Positions 24,929 through 32,880 of a stretch of 32,880 nucleotides of DNA are shown here, one piece after another. The stretch comes from Methylomonas sp. Lineage in GTDB: Bacteria > Pseudomonadota > Gammaproteobacteria > Methylococcales > Methylomonadaceae. Location: NCBI GenBank assembly GCA_002929135.1, contig PESC01000008.1, positions 1-32,880 on the forward strand. Direction: 5' to 3'. The position numbers and the translations under genes are program-made. The first letter of the stretch is position 1. Every line of letters begins with the position of its first letter. The notes beneath the pieces are model-generated. The model worked only from the letters and a program-made list of their open reading frames with translations, did not search any database and was not told the origin of the DNA.

Positions 24929-25806
24929 ACCGTCACCTGACCCTGTTGCTAGTTTGCGCCTGGCTGACGGCCTGTTCGTCACAACTGCCACCGCCCCTGA
25001 CGCTAGACCTGCAAACACCCCGGCCTTTTGGCTACGTCATCGGCGATGAAATCCATCATCGCCTGCGGATTCAAACCCGCAAAGACGTGAAGCTGGTGCA
25101 GACCAGCGTCCCGGCCAAAGGCAGCGTCAACCGCTGGCTGGAATTGAATCGCGTCGATGTACAGAGCGATGCCGACAGCGGTCACACCGTCATCGACCTG
25201 ACCTACCAGGTGTTTTATGCCCCCAACGAAGTCAAGATGCTGAACATCCCTAGCTTTGCGCTGACTTTCACCCAGGCGGGCAAAACCCTGGAACACCCAG
25301 TTCCGGCCTGGCCATTCACACTGTCGCCGCTCAAGGAATTGGCAGTCCGCAAGGATGACAACGGCCAGCATTACATCCGACCGGATGCCCAGCCTGCCCT
25401 GTTGCCCACCCAAACCCATTGGCTGACACTGCAAGCCAGCCTGGCCCTGGCAACCGGCATCGGCGGCTATCTCGTCTACCGCTACGGTTATTTTCCGCTA
25501 TTGCCCAAACGCCGCTTGTTCAAACAGGCCATGAGCCAGCTCAAGCGTTTGCCCGATGAGGCGACGGAACAAGCGCTGGCGGTACTGCATCACGCCTTCA
25601 ACACCTTGAACGGCCAGCCGCTGTTCAAACACACGCTGGCCGAGTTTTACCAGCGCCAGCCGCACTACCGGGTGATTACCCAAGACATCGAACGCTTTTT
25701 CGACCTGTCCAACCGGGTGCTGTTCGGCGGACAAAACCACATCGAACGCGCAACCCTGATTGCGCTGTGTCAGCAATGCCGCGACATCGAGTGCGGCAAA
25801 CGATGA
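24925..25806 (+). CDS. mxaA: MxaA, lipoprotein for calcium insertion into methanol dehydrogenase
   Basis: 293 residues. The N-terminus ends in a lipobox (WLTAC, Cys17), followed by a periplasmic domain with GYVIGDEIHHRLRI. A membrane helix lies at about 173-190 (ASLALATGIGGYLVYRY), after which a helical cytoplasmic part includes ALAVLHHAFNTLNGQPLF and IERFFDLSNRVLFG. In Methylobacterium mutants of mxaA, mxaK and mxaL make enzyme lacking Ca2+, so a calcium-insertion role is inferred by homology. Four-base overlaps join it to mxaS upstream and mxaC downstream. Confidence 0.9.
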   Translation: MNRHLTLLLVCAWLTACSSQLPPPLTLDLQTPRPFGYVIGDEIHHRLRIQTRKDVKLVQTSVPAKGSVNRWLELNRVDVQSDADSGHTVIDLTYQVFYAPNEVKMLNIPSFALTFTQAGKTLEHPVPAWPFTLSPLKELAVRKDDNGQHYIRPDAQPALLPTQTHWLTLQASLALATGIGGYLVYRYGYFPLLPKRRLFKQAMSQLKRLPDEATEQALAVLHHAFNTLNGQPLFKHTLAEFYQRQPHYRVITQDIERFFDLSNRVLFGGQNHIERATLIALCQQCRDIECGKR

Positions 25807-26807
25807 ATCCGCTGGCATTCGCAACACCGTGGGCTTTGCTCGGTCTGCTGACGATACTGGCTCCCCTGCTGGGTAACAGCATGCGCTCGACCCGCTACCC
25901 GTGGCTGACCCTGCTGCCTGCCGACCCGCTGTCGAATGCCATCGCGCTGGCGATCCGCCTGCTGGGTGTGCTGGCCGTGGTTGCTTTGGTGCTAGGGCTG
26001 TCCGGCCTCTACCGCAAGGCGCAAACCGTGGAACGCATCGGCCACGGTGCCCATATCGTGGTGGTGCTGGATCGCAGCAACAGCATGGATCACACTTTCG
26101 CCGGCAAGGCATCCGACCCCGCCAGCCACGGTGGCGGCAGCGAGCAATCCAAAGCCGACGCAGCCAGGCACTTGCTGACCGAATTCATCGACCGCCGCCC
26201 GCACGACAGGATAGGCATCGCCAGCTACAGCACCTCGCCGCTGTTCGTGATGCCGCTGACCGAAAACCGCGAGGCGATCCATGCCGCCATCGATGCCACG
26301 GCAACACCGGCCCTGGCCTACACCAACATCAGCAAAGGCCTGGCCATGGCGCTATCGTTTTTTGAGCATCAGCCGGTACAAGGCTCGCGCATCGTGTTAC
26401 TGGTATCCGACGGTGCCGCCGCGATCGACCCGGATAGCGAAGCCACCCTGCGCACCCAGTTCAAACAACGGCAAATCCGGCTGTACTGGCTGTTCATGCG
26501 CACCGCCAACAGCCCCGGCATCTTCGCCGTGCCCGACGATCCAAGAGACGACAATGCCCAGGCCATGCCCGAACTGTATCTGCACCGTTTTTTTTCCAGC
26601 CTGAACATTCCCTATCAGGCTTATGAGGCGGAAACCCCCGGCGCGATGCAAAAAGCCATAGCCGACATCGACCGCCTTGAACAACTGCCGCTGCATTACC
26701 AGGAAACCCGTCCGAAGCAGGACTTGAGTGCATTGTGTTATCGCTGGGCGCTGGTGTTCATCAGCCTGCTGCTGGCGGCGAAATTCTGTGAAGCGAGGCT
26801 GGCATGA
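25803..26807 (+). CDS. mxaC: MxaC, membrane-anchored vWA protein
   Basis: 334 residues. Two N-terminal membrane helices (TPWALLGLLTILAPLLG and AIRLLGVLAVVALVLGLSGL) precede a von Willebrand A domain with metal motif DRSNSM (VVVLDRSNSMD), and a third helix closes the C-terminus (WALVFISLLLAAKFCEA). This is the BatA-like layout that pairs with MoxR ATPases. MxaC is needed for methanol dehydrogenase activity. The frame is open upstream to 25767, but the ATG at 25803 overlaps the mxaA stop as ATGA and starts with the expected membrane helix. It overlaps mxaK by four bases. Confidence 0.92.
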   Translation: MNPLAFATPWALLGLLTILAPLLGNSMRSTRYPWLTLLPADPLSNAIALAIRLLGVLAVVALVLGLSGLYRKAQTVERIGHGAHIVVVLDRSNSMDHTFAGKASDPASHGGGSEQSKADAARHLLTEFIDRRPHDRIGIASYSTSPLFVMPLTENREAIHAAIDATATPALAYTNISKGLAMALSFFEHQPVQGSRIVLLVSDGAAAIDPDSEATLRTQFKQRQIRLYWLFMRTANSPGIFAVPDDPRDDNAQAMPELYLHRFFSSLNIPYQAYEAETPGAMQKAIADIDRLEQLPLHYQETRPKQDLSALCYRWALVFISLLLAAKFCEARLA

Positions 26808-27391
26808 GAGCACTGAGGCATAAACTGATCTGGGCCGCCCTGCTGGCGAGTGTGCTGCTTGCGACCTCGCAAGCCTGGACGATTTACCGCATCCACCACC
26901 ACAACACACTGATCGAAGCCTGGCTGGGTCACGCCGCACAGCGCGACATCGATCACGACGACCTGCGGAGCATCACGCCGCAGACCGATGCGCCACCCGA
27001 ACTGCATCTGGCGCAGGCCATTTACCTGAAACAGCACCAGTTCCACGACCAGGCGCTGGCCGCCCTGAGTCGGCTGGTGGGCCAGGGCAACAGCCGTCTG
27101 CAATCGCAAAGCCGTTACAACCTGGGCAATTTTTACCTGAGCCAGGCCATGACCGAAATCGACCAAGGCCGCATCAACCAGGCCCTGCCGCTGCTGACCC
27201 TGGCCAAACAGGCTTATCGCCAGGCACTTAGGCTGGACACCGGCTTCTGGGATGCCAAATACAATCTGGAAGTCGCCATGGCCTTGCTGCCGGAGTTCGA
27301 CCGCATCAGCCAGGAAAAACCCGATGACGACGCCAGCAAGCCATCGCAACTGTGGACTACGTTGCCCGGCTTTCCGCGTGGCCTGCCTTGA
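26804..27391 (+). CDS. mxaK: MxaK, membrane-anchored TPR-like protein
   Basis: 195 residues. One N-terminal membrane helix (about 8-25, WAALLASVLLATSQAW), then a periplasmic helical region with TPR-like units: HLAQAIYLKQHQFHDQALAAL, SRYNLGNFYLSQAM and LLTLAKQAYRQALRLDTGFWD (each a separate segment). This resembles BatC/BatE-like TPR proteins of vWA/MoxR systems. In Methylobacterium MxaK is one of the calcium-insertion proteins. It overlaps mxaC by four bases; mxaL follows after 18 bases. The C-terminal tail is Pro/Gly-rich. Confidence 0.9.
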   Translation: MRALRHKLIWAALLASVLLATSQAWTIYRIHHHNTLIEAWLGHAAQRDIDHDDLRSITPQTDAPPELHLAQAIYLKQHQFHDQALAALSRLVGQGNSRLQSQSRYNLGNFYLSQAMTEIDQGRINQALPLLTLAKQAYRQALRLDTGFWDAKYNLEVAMALLPEFDRISQEKPDDDASKPSQLWTTLPGFPRGLP

Positions 27392-27409
27392 CCGGAAAAG
27401 GTTGACAAC

Positions 27410-28324
27410 GTGATGAAAGACTTTCGTTTCGGCTGCCTGTGTCTGGCTGTCGCCGCCATGCTGGCCTTGTTCGCCTTCCCGACCCGCAGGCAAGACAGCG
27501 AGCGTTACAACCTGACGGCCATCGTCGACATCACCCGCAGCATGAACGCCGAGGATTACCGCATCGGCGATCAGGCCGTCAGCCGACTGACTTTCGTCAA
27601 ACACCGTCTGCGCGAACTGGCGGGCCAATTGCCGTGCGGTTCCAAACTGGGTCTGGGCATTTTTACCGAGCGGCGAACCACCCTCCTCTACCGCCCGATC
27701 GAAGTCTGCGCCGGTTACAACGAACTGCAACACAGCATCGCGGCGCTGGACTGGCGCATGGCCTGGGCTGCCGACAGCCGCATCGCCAATGGCCTGCTGA
27801 ACGCCATGGAATTATTGCAGGCGCAAGATTCGGCCATGATGTTCATCAGCGACGGCCAGGAAGCGCCACCGCTCAACCCACGCTATCGCAGCGATTTTTC
27901 TGCCATCAAAGGCCAACTGAAAGGCCTGATCGTCGGAAGCGGCGGCCTGCAAGCGGTACCGATTCCAAAATTCGACGCCAAAGGCCAGCGCACCGGCATC
28001 TACGGCCCCGACGACGTGCCACACCGCTCCAGCTTCGGCGAATCCGACCTCAACCCGGAAAAAATCGAAGGCTACGACGCCCGCAACGCACCGTTCGGCA
28101 AACACGCCGCCAGCGGTAGCGAGCACCTCAGCGCCATGCAAGAAGCTTACTTGCAGCAACTCGCCGACGAATCCGGCCTGATCTATCGACGCCTGCAACA
28201 GGACTCACCCCTGCTCGACATCGTGCGTGACGCCAAACTGTTCGAATCGGCAATCGCCGACACCGACCAACGCCACCTGTTCGCACTGCTGGCGCTGACG
28301 GCTTTGTTGCTATCGAGGCTTTGA
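27410..28324 (+). CDS. mxaL: MxaL, membrane-anchored vWA protein
   Basis: 304 residues. An N-terminal helix (LCLAVAAMLALFAFP), a von Willebrand A domain with the variant metal motif DITRSM (AIVDITRSMNAEDY), and a short C-terminal helix (FALLALTALLLSRL). MFISDGQEAPPLNP is a typical vWA strand. It is the BatB-like partner of MxaC and belongs to the calcium-insertion group in Methylobacterium. GTG at 27410 is eight bases after AAGG; the ATG at 27413 is nearly as likely. It is the last mxa gene here; mxaD, mxaE and mxaH are not found before the repeats that follow. Confidence 0.9.
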   Translation: MMKDFRFGCLCLAVAAMLALFAFPTRRQDSERYNLTAIVDITRSMNAEDYRIGDQAVSRLTFVKHRLRELAGQLPCGSKLGLGIFTERRTTLLYRPIEVCAGYNELQHSIAALDWRMAWAADSRIANGLLNAMELLQAQDSAMMFISDGQEAPPLNPRYRSDFSAIKGQLKGLIVGSGGLQAVPIPKFDAKGQRTGIYGPDDVPHRSSFGESDLNPEKIEGYDARNAPFGKHAASGSEHLSAMQEAYLQQLADESGLIYRRLQQDSPLLDIVRDAKLFESAIADTDQRHLFALLALTALLLSRL

Positions 28325-28362
28325 TTGGTCGTTCAGCGCAGTTTGGGCTGACAGCCAGTGTT

Positions 28363-28418
28363 CTCGTTCCCACGCTCTGCGCTCCGAACGCCCACACGAC
28401 GCAGAGTGTGGGAACGAG
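28363..28418. repeat. REP-like palindrome downstream of mxaL
   Basis: Arms 28363-28381 and 28400-28418 (CTCGTTCCCACGCTCTGCG and its complement) pair over 19 positions with one G-T wobble and an 18-base loop. The 'TCGTTCCCACGC' type of arm is familiar from dispersed intergenic repeats in gammaproteobacteria. It starts 38 bp after the mxaL stop and could stabilise the 3' end of the operon message; it has no T-tract. The rest of the 275-bp gap has no gene. Confidence 0.75.
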
Positions 28419-28542
28419 TGATGGGAAGGAGAAACATCGGCATAAGACGGGGTTCGGCTATCGACTCTACCCATCCTGCGATGGCATTGCCGTTGTCACG
28501 CGCGGGGGCGTGGGGACGAGGAGAATCGACCCTGCGTTCGGC

Positions 28543-28594
28543 GGGTGCGTCCAGGGCAGGTATACAGGGCAGGCACAAGGCCTGCCCCTACGTA
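28543..28594 (+). repeat. 52-bp direct repeat, copy A
   Basis: Matches the copy at 30657-30708 in the same orientation at 48 of 52 positions. The core ACAGGGCAGGCACAAGG... contains the palindrome GGGCAGGCACAAGGCCTGCCC and ends in CTACGTA. It lies just after the chemoreceptor stop codon. The last 31 bases are identical between copies. Confidence 0.85.
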
Positions 28595-28599
28595 GGTTC

Positions 28600-30597
28600 T
28601 CACACCTTGAAGCGGGACATGGCTACTTGCAGGTCACTGGCGATATAACCCAACGCCTCACTGGATCGTAACGACGCATTCGCCCGAACGACGTTGGTTT
28701 CGGCAATTTCGGTGATTTTGATGGCGTTGCGGTTGACATCCTGGGTCACCAGATTTTGCTGCTCGGCCGATGCCGCGATTTGGGCGTTCATGCTGTTGAC
28801 GCCGCTCACGGCGACATTGATCGCATTCAGGATTTCCCCCGATGCCAACGCCTTGTCGACGCTTTGCTGGCTCAATGTCCGGCTGGCGTCCATCGCCGCC
28901 ACGGCTTTTTTGGATCCCGTCTGCAATTTTTCGATCATGCCCTGGATGTCGCTGGTCGACGATTGGGTCAGGCTGGCCAGGGTGCGTACCTCGTCGGCCA
29001 CCACGGCGAAACCACGGCCATGCTCACCGGCGCGTGCGGCTTCGATCGCCGCGTTCAATGCCAGCAGATTGGTTTGTTCGGACACGCTGCGAATCACATC
29101 AAGTATGCCGCTGATGTTGTTGACGTGGCTTTCCAGATCAGAAACCGTATCACCCGCCGTAGCAATTTCAGCCGACAGTGCGTGAATCGCATCAACGGCC
29201 TGCTGCACGGTATCCAAACCGGTCTTCGACTGGACATCCATTTCCGCAGCGGCATTGGCAGCCATCAGCGCATTGTCGGCCACCTCTCTTACCGCCACGG
29301 CCATTTGTTCCATGGCGGTGGCCACTTGCTCGATGTAAGTCTGCTGGGTCTGATTGCCTTCTACGGTAGCTTCAACCGACTGCAACAACTGCACTGCGTT
29401 GACGTGCAGATTTTCGGCATGCTGGCGAACGTTGCTGACGATGCCCTGGATATTGTTGGCGGCCTGGTCGAAATCACCGGCCATTGAGCCGATTTCGTCG
29501 CGGGTCGCCAATTGGGCGCGTTCGGTCAAATCGCCCTGACCGAAGGCCTTGGCAAACGCGCTCAGCCGTTTGATCGGGCGGATAATCCCCGTCGGTATCG
29601 TCACCACCAGTCCGATCGCAATGGCACAGCCGACAAGCAGGAAGGTCGCAATGATGGTGTTAGCCTGCGTCACTAGCCCGGCAGTGGCCTGCGCGATTTC
29701 CTCGGCTTTGCGCCAGCCGTCCAGTTCGGCGTCGGCTGCCGATTGACGGGCACTGGTTGCTATTGCGTCCATTTTGGCGACGATTTGCTTGAGGTTATCG
29801 TCGTTGGCTATCCACTGCCCGGCGGCTTTCTGGTACTTCTCGGTTTCGCTGCGGGCCTTGTCGATACGATCCAGTTCGGAACGATCCTGGGTCATGGCGG
29901 CCAATAGGTCGTAAAGCGCCATCAAATTCGGCAGTTCTTGCTGCATACGCTGGTAGAAGCGGCGATCCTTGTACAAACGTTCTTCCTTTTCATGCTGAAT
30001 GATGGTCTGCGCCAACGATTTGATGCGGTTGACCAGTATGTATTTTTGCACTTTGTCGTTCAGCGCGGCCTGGTTGGCGCCGCTGTTCAGCAATTGGGCG
30101 TATTCGCGTTCCTGTTTGGCGGCAAAGGCATCGGCTTCGGCCAGCACGGCCTGGCCGCTGGTGTTCATGGCCTCGACAGCCTGGCGGTTGGATTGCAGGG
30201 CAGCAACGCCTTGCTGGTACAGCGCTCCGAAATCCCGCACGTTTTCGCTCACCGACTGCGATTGCCGCAGCAATGCGGCATCATTGAAGCGATGGCCGAT
30301 TTCGTCGATCAGTTTCAAGTCGCCCTGCATTTTGTTCAGCACTTGCCTGGCTCGGGCATAGGCTTCGTCGCTTTCGTGCAACAGGTAGTTCAGTTGCTCT
30401 ATGGTGGCATCGTAGGCACCGGCATGTACCTCGACCGCCAGTTTGACGGCGGGCACCTTCCATTCGGCGATGTCATTGATGCTGTCACCCAGACGACCGA
30501 TATAAAACCCCGACAACAGGCCAAATGCCAGAATGATCAACAGCAGCACCGAAAAGCTGGTTATCAGTTTTTGCCTGATGGTCAATGTATTTTTCAT
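28600..30597 (-). CDS. Methyl-accepting chemotaxis protein
   Basis: 665 residues. The layout is classical: cytoplasmic start [10 protein letters not shown], first membrane helix about 12-34, a large periplasmic helical sensor of about 270 residues, second helix near 305-330 ([17 protein letters not shown]), a HAMP domain and the signalling coiled coil. The hairpin tip is intact ([20 protein letters not shown], then [15 protein letters not shown]). The length and all-helical nature of the sensor suggest an HBM-type bimodular domain, which often binds organic acids; that is inference. No CheR-tethering pentapeptide ends the protein (VAMSRFKV). The start at 30597 has AAGGGAA upstream; the longer frame to 30639 is unlikely. 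The gene is flanked by 52-bp direct repeats. Confidence 0.94.
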   Translation of the reverse strand: MKNTLTIRQKLITSFSVLLLIILAFGLLSGFYIGRLGDSINDIAEWKVPAVKLAVEVHAGAYDATIEQLNYLLHESDEAYARARQVLNKMQGDLKLIDEIGHRFNDAALLRQSQSVSENVRDFGALYQQGVAALQSNRQAVEAMNTSGQAVLAEADAFAAKQEREYAQLLNSGANQAALNDKVQKYILVNRIKSLAQTIIQHEKEERLYKDRRFYQRMQQELPNLMALYDLLAAMTQDRSELDRIDKARSETEKYQKAAGQWIANDDNLKQIVAKMDAIATSARQSAADAELDGWRKAEEIAQATAGLVTQANTIIATFLLVGCAIAIGLVVTIPTGIIRPIKRLSAFAKAFGQGDLTERAQLATRDEIGSMAGDFDQAANNIQGIVSNVRQHAENLHVNAVQLLQSVEATVEGNQTQQTYIEQVATAMEQMAVAVREVADNALMAANAAAEMDVQSKTGLDTVQQAVDAIHALSAEIATAGDTVSDLESHVNNISGILDVIRSVSEQTNLLALNAAIEAARAGEHGRGFAVVADEVRTLASLTQSSTSDIQGMIEKLQTGSKKAVAAMDASRTLSQQSVDKALASGEILNAINVAVSGVNSMNAQIAASAEQQNLVTQDVNRNAIKITEIAETNVVRANASLRSSEALGYIASDLQVAMSRFKV

Positions 30598-30656
30598 GTT
30601 TTGGTTCCCTTGAAAAAAATCGTCGTCACTGCCGGGCAAGCGTTCATGCCATCACG

Positions 30657-30708
30657 GGGTGCATACAGGGCAGGCACACAGGGCAGGCACAAGGCCTGCC
30701 CCTACGTA
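30657..30708 (+). repeat. 52-bp direct repeat, copy B
   Basis: Second copy of the repeat at 28543-28594, same orientation, four mismatches. Here the unit ACAGGGCAGGCAC is doubled in tandem. The right end runs into the GGDEF/EAL gene: its TAG stop (30702-30704 on the minus strand) is made by the CTA of the repeat, so the last codons of that gene come from the repeat. Confidence 0.85.
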
Positions 30709-32849
30709 TCGTTAGATGGCTTACCGACATAACGCTTCAGTACATCCGGCACCGCCTCGGCAACCAGCGGTTTGCTGAACCAATAGCCTTGAATCACATG
30801 GCAACCGTTGGCCAGCAGGAAATCGGCCTGGATGTCGGTTTCGACGCCTTCGGCAACCAGTTTCAAGCCCAGATTGGCCGCCAGATCGATCAAGGCCAGC
30901 GGTACGGCGGTCAAGCGCTTGTCCGCCAGGTGTTGCGGTTCGGCCAGTTTGACGATGAATGAGCGGTCGATTTTCAGCTCATCGACAGGCAGCTCGCTCA
31001 GATAGCTCAGCGACGAATAACCGGTGCCGAAGTCGTCGATTGAAATGGCGACACCCAGCGCCTTGATGCGATTCAGCGCAATGATGGTCGGCTCATGCCG
31101 GTTCATCACCACGCCTTCGGTCAGTTCGACCTGCAACAAGGCCGGTTCGATGCCATGCCGGGCCAAGGCCTGCGACAGAACCACCTGCAAATCACCCCGG
31201 TGGAATTGCAGCGGTGAAATGTTGACGGCCACCGGCACCAGCGGCGTAGCGGATGCCCGCCATTGCGCCATGGTCAGGCACACGGTTTCGATCAGCCATA
31301 CACCCAGTTCGACGATGAAGCCGGTTTGTTCGGCAATCGGGATGAATTCACCCGGCGATACCGGCCCCAGTTTTTCGTCCTGCCAGCGCAGCAGGGCTTC
31401 CAGGCCGACGATCGTCTGGCTGTCCATGGCGTATTTGGGCTGGAAGTGAATACGGAATGCGTTGGCCTGCAAGGCCTTGTGCATGTTGTGCTGTATCGTG
31501 GTGTAGCGTTCGGTGTGTGTTTCCAGCACGGGATCGAAAAACCGGTACTGGTTACGGCCTTCGTTTTTCGCCAGATACAAGGCGCTATCGGCGTGCCGGA
31601 TCAAGGTATCGGGTTCGCGGCCATCGTAGGGAAACACGCTGACGCCCATGCTGGCCGTCACCCGGAAGTCATGGCCGTCGATCTGGTAGGTGTTGGCGAC
31701 GGCATTCAGCAACTTGCCCACCAATTTTTCGGCCACGGCCAGCGAGCCGACATCGGGCAGCAGCACGGCGAATTCGTCGCCGCCCAGACGACTGACGGTG
31801 TCAGTCTCGCGAATGACCGAACGCAAAGCGTTGGCGACATTGACAATCAGGCCATCACCGACGACGTGGCCAAAGCAGTCGTTGATGTTCTTGAAATGAT
31901 CGATGTCGATGTACACCAGCGCTACCAGACCATGGCTGCGTTGGGCCTGCAACAAGGCTTGATGCAAGCGGTCATGCAGCAGCGAGCGGTTGGGCAAATC
32001 GGTGAGGCAGTCGTGCTGGGCCAGATGGCGCATTTTTGCCTCGGCGGCGGTGCGCTGGGTGATGTCGGCGAATATCGAGACGTAATGGCTGATGCTGCCA
32101 TCGGCATTGCGCAGGGTCGTGATGTTGAGCCATTCCAGAAACAACTGACCGTCTTTGTGGCGATTCCAGATTTCACCGCACCAATGGTCGTTTTCCTCCA
32201 GGATTTGCCACATGCGCCGGTAAAACTCGCCGTCGTGTTTGCCGGAACTGAGTATTCGGGGATTGCGGCCCAGCACCTCGGCCTGGGTGTAGCCGGTGAT
32301 TTGAGTGAAGGCGGGGTTGACCCGGATGAAGTTGCGCTGGCTGTCGGTTATGGCCATCGCCAGCGGCGAATTCATGAACAACCGGGGAAACAGCCTGAGA
32401 TGATCGATCTGTTCACAGCACTGCAAGCATTGTGCGATGGTTGCCAGCAACCGTTCGGTTTGAATCGGTTCCTGTAGCAGCCAGACCCGTTCCAGCGTGG
32501 TTGTAACCGCGACGACGTCGGGGGCCTCCGCTGTCGTCAGCACCAGAACGGACAGTTCGGGCTGCAAGCGCTGTATCCGTTGCAGCAGAACGGCGGTGTC
32601 TACCGCCGCCAGCGGTACACGGATCAACAGTAATTGCGGCTTGACCGTGCACAGCAGACGCAAACCGCGCTCGGCACAGTGGGCAACATGCAAGGCGCCA
32701 ACATGATCGAGCAACAGGCGCTCCATCCGGCTTGCCGACTCGATGTCAGCATCGATGTGAACGATGGACGGCCATTGGAGGCCATCCTCGTTGTCAGCGG
32801 GCTGTACGGCAAAGGGCGACAAACGCATCATTGACAGTCTGCCCGCCAT
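30702..32849 (-). CDS. PAS-GGDEF-EAL cyclic-di-GMP protein with degenerate receiver domain
   Basis: 715 residues, soluble. Residues about 27-140 look like a response-regulator receiver but have LLLIRVPL where the phospho-acceptor Asp should be. A PAS domain follows (FMNSPLAMAITDSQRNFIRV, PAFTQITGYTQAEVLGRNP). The GGDEF domain is intact (RLGGDEFAVL) with an RxxD inhibitory site five residues ahead (RETD). The EAL domain keeps its catalytic motifs: GLEALLRW, NISPLQF, ELTEGV, IDDFGTGYSS, KIDRSF, AEGVET and QGYWFSKPL. It may therefore both make and break cyclic-di-GMP, usually with one activity dominant. The start at 32849 lies 31 bases from the window edge; ATGs at 32831 and 32828 are alternatives. 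The stop codon lies in a repeat. Confidence 0.94.
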   Translation of the reverse strand: MAGRLSMMRLSPFAVQPADNEDGLQWPSIVHIDADIESASRMERLLLDHVGALHVAHCAERGLRLLCTVKPQLLLIRVPLAAVDTAVLLQRIQRLQPELSVLVLTTAEAPDVVAVTTTLERVWLLQEPIQTERLLATIAQCLQCCEQIDHLRLFPRLFMNSPLAMAITDSQRNFIRVNPAFTQITGYTQAEVLGRNPRILSSGKHDGEFYRRMWQILEENDHWCGEIWNRHKDGQLFLEWLNITTLRNADGSISHYVSIFADITQRTAAEAKMRHLAQHDCLTDLPNRSLLHDRLHQALLQAQRSHGLVALVYIDIDHFKNINDCFGHVVGDGLIVNVANALRSVIRETDTVSRLGGDEFAVLLPDVGSLAVAEKLVGKLLNAVANTYQIDGHDFRVTASMGVSVFPYDGREPDTLIRHADSALYLAKNEGRNQYRFFDPVLETHTERYTTIQHNMHKALQANAFRIHFQPKYAMDSQTIVGLEALLRWQDEKLGPVSPGEFIPIAEQTGFIVELGVWLIETVCLTMAQWRASATPLVPVAVNISPLQFHRGDLQVVLSQALARHGIEPALLQVELTEGVVMNRHEPTIIALNRIKALGVAISIDDFGTGYSSLSYLSELPVDELKIDRSFIVKLAEPQHLADKRLTAVPLALIDLAANLGLKLVAEGVETDIQADFLLANGCHVIQGYWFSKPLVAEAVPDVLKRYVGKPSNDT

Positions 32850-32880
32850 TCTGGGCGTATTGGGTTTTCAACAGGCTGTT

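Noticed and set aside
26738-27733. 331-codon frame antisense to mxaC/mxaK/mxaL
   Set aside because: Spans three coupled genes on the other strand; no domain recognised.
28321-28671. Small plus-strand frames after mxaL (about 96-116 codons)
   Set aside because: They are translations of the repeats (for example GIQGRHKACPY), a pattern seen in spurious predicted proteins, not genes.
31263-32477. 404-codon open frame antisense to the GGDEF/EAL gene
   Set aside because: Shadow of a well-supported coding region; translation shows low-complexity composition and no family features.

Overview
The window comes from a gammaproteobacterial methylotroph, most likely a type I methanotroph of the Methylomonas/Methylobacter kind. 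Three things point there: a complete-looking mxa cluster for calcium/PQQ methanol dehydrogenase; the formaldehyde-activating enzyme Fae beside two genes typical of tetrahydromethanopterin (H4MPT) islands; and gammaproteobacterial housekeeping genes (cmoAB, hemB, aroE, leuA). No methane monooxygenase gene is present, so methane oxidation itself is an inference.

Layout. 1-3.1 kb (minus strand): an mlaC-like gene, cmoA, cmoB and a comEA-like gene. 3.2-7.5 kb (plus): hemB, a six-helix membrane protein, aroE, a cyclic-nucleotide-like/HDOD signalling protein, and a frameshifted paralogue of its N-terminal module. 7.5-10.6 kb: a HisA-like TIM-barrel gene facing a minus-strand operon of a RimK-like ligase, a CitG-like protein and fae; a strong bidirectional terminator lies at the meeting point, inside the last HisA-like codons. 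10.8-13.6 kb (plus): leuA, a family 4 uracil-DNA glycosylase and rimI. 13.7-17.3 kb (minus): flgT, an LPP20/FlgP-like lipoprotein, a Uma2 nuclease-fold gene and an NAD-type isocitrate dehydrogenase. 17.5-28.3 kb: the mxa region, with the response regulator mxaB divergent from mxaF-J-G-I-R-(membrane protein)-S-A-C-K-L. 28.3-32.9 kb (minus): a chemoreceptor flanked by 52-bp direct repeats and a GGDEF/EAL protein.

How the genes fit together. MxaF/MxaI oxidise methanol in the periplasm and pass electrons to cytochrome cL (MxaG); MxaJ and MxaR to MxaL serve assembly and calcium insertion; MxaB probably controls transcription. Formaldehyde is condensed with H4MPT by Fae, and the neighbouring ligase and CitG-like genes probably serve cofactor synthesis.

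The most interesting non-coding features lie in and around the mxa operon: helically phased TTTTCC motifs upstream of mxaF, a terminator-like hairpin after mxaF, a GC-rich repeat family in two intergenic gaps, and a Rho-independent terminator directly before mxaR. Together they look like a device for stepping expression down from abundant structural proteins to scarce assembly factors. No tRNA, rRNA, CRISPR array, transposase or integrase was recognised.
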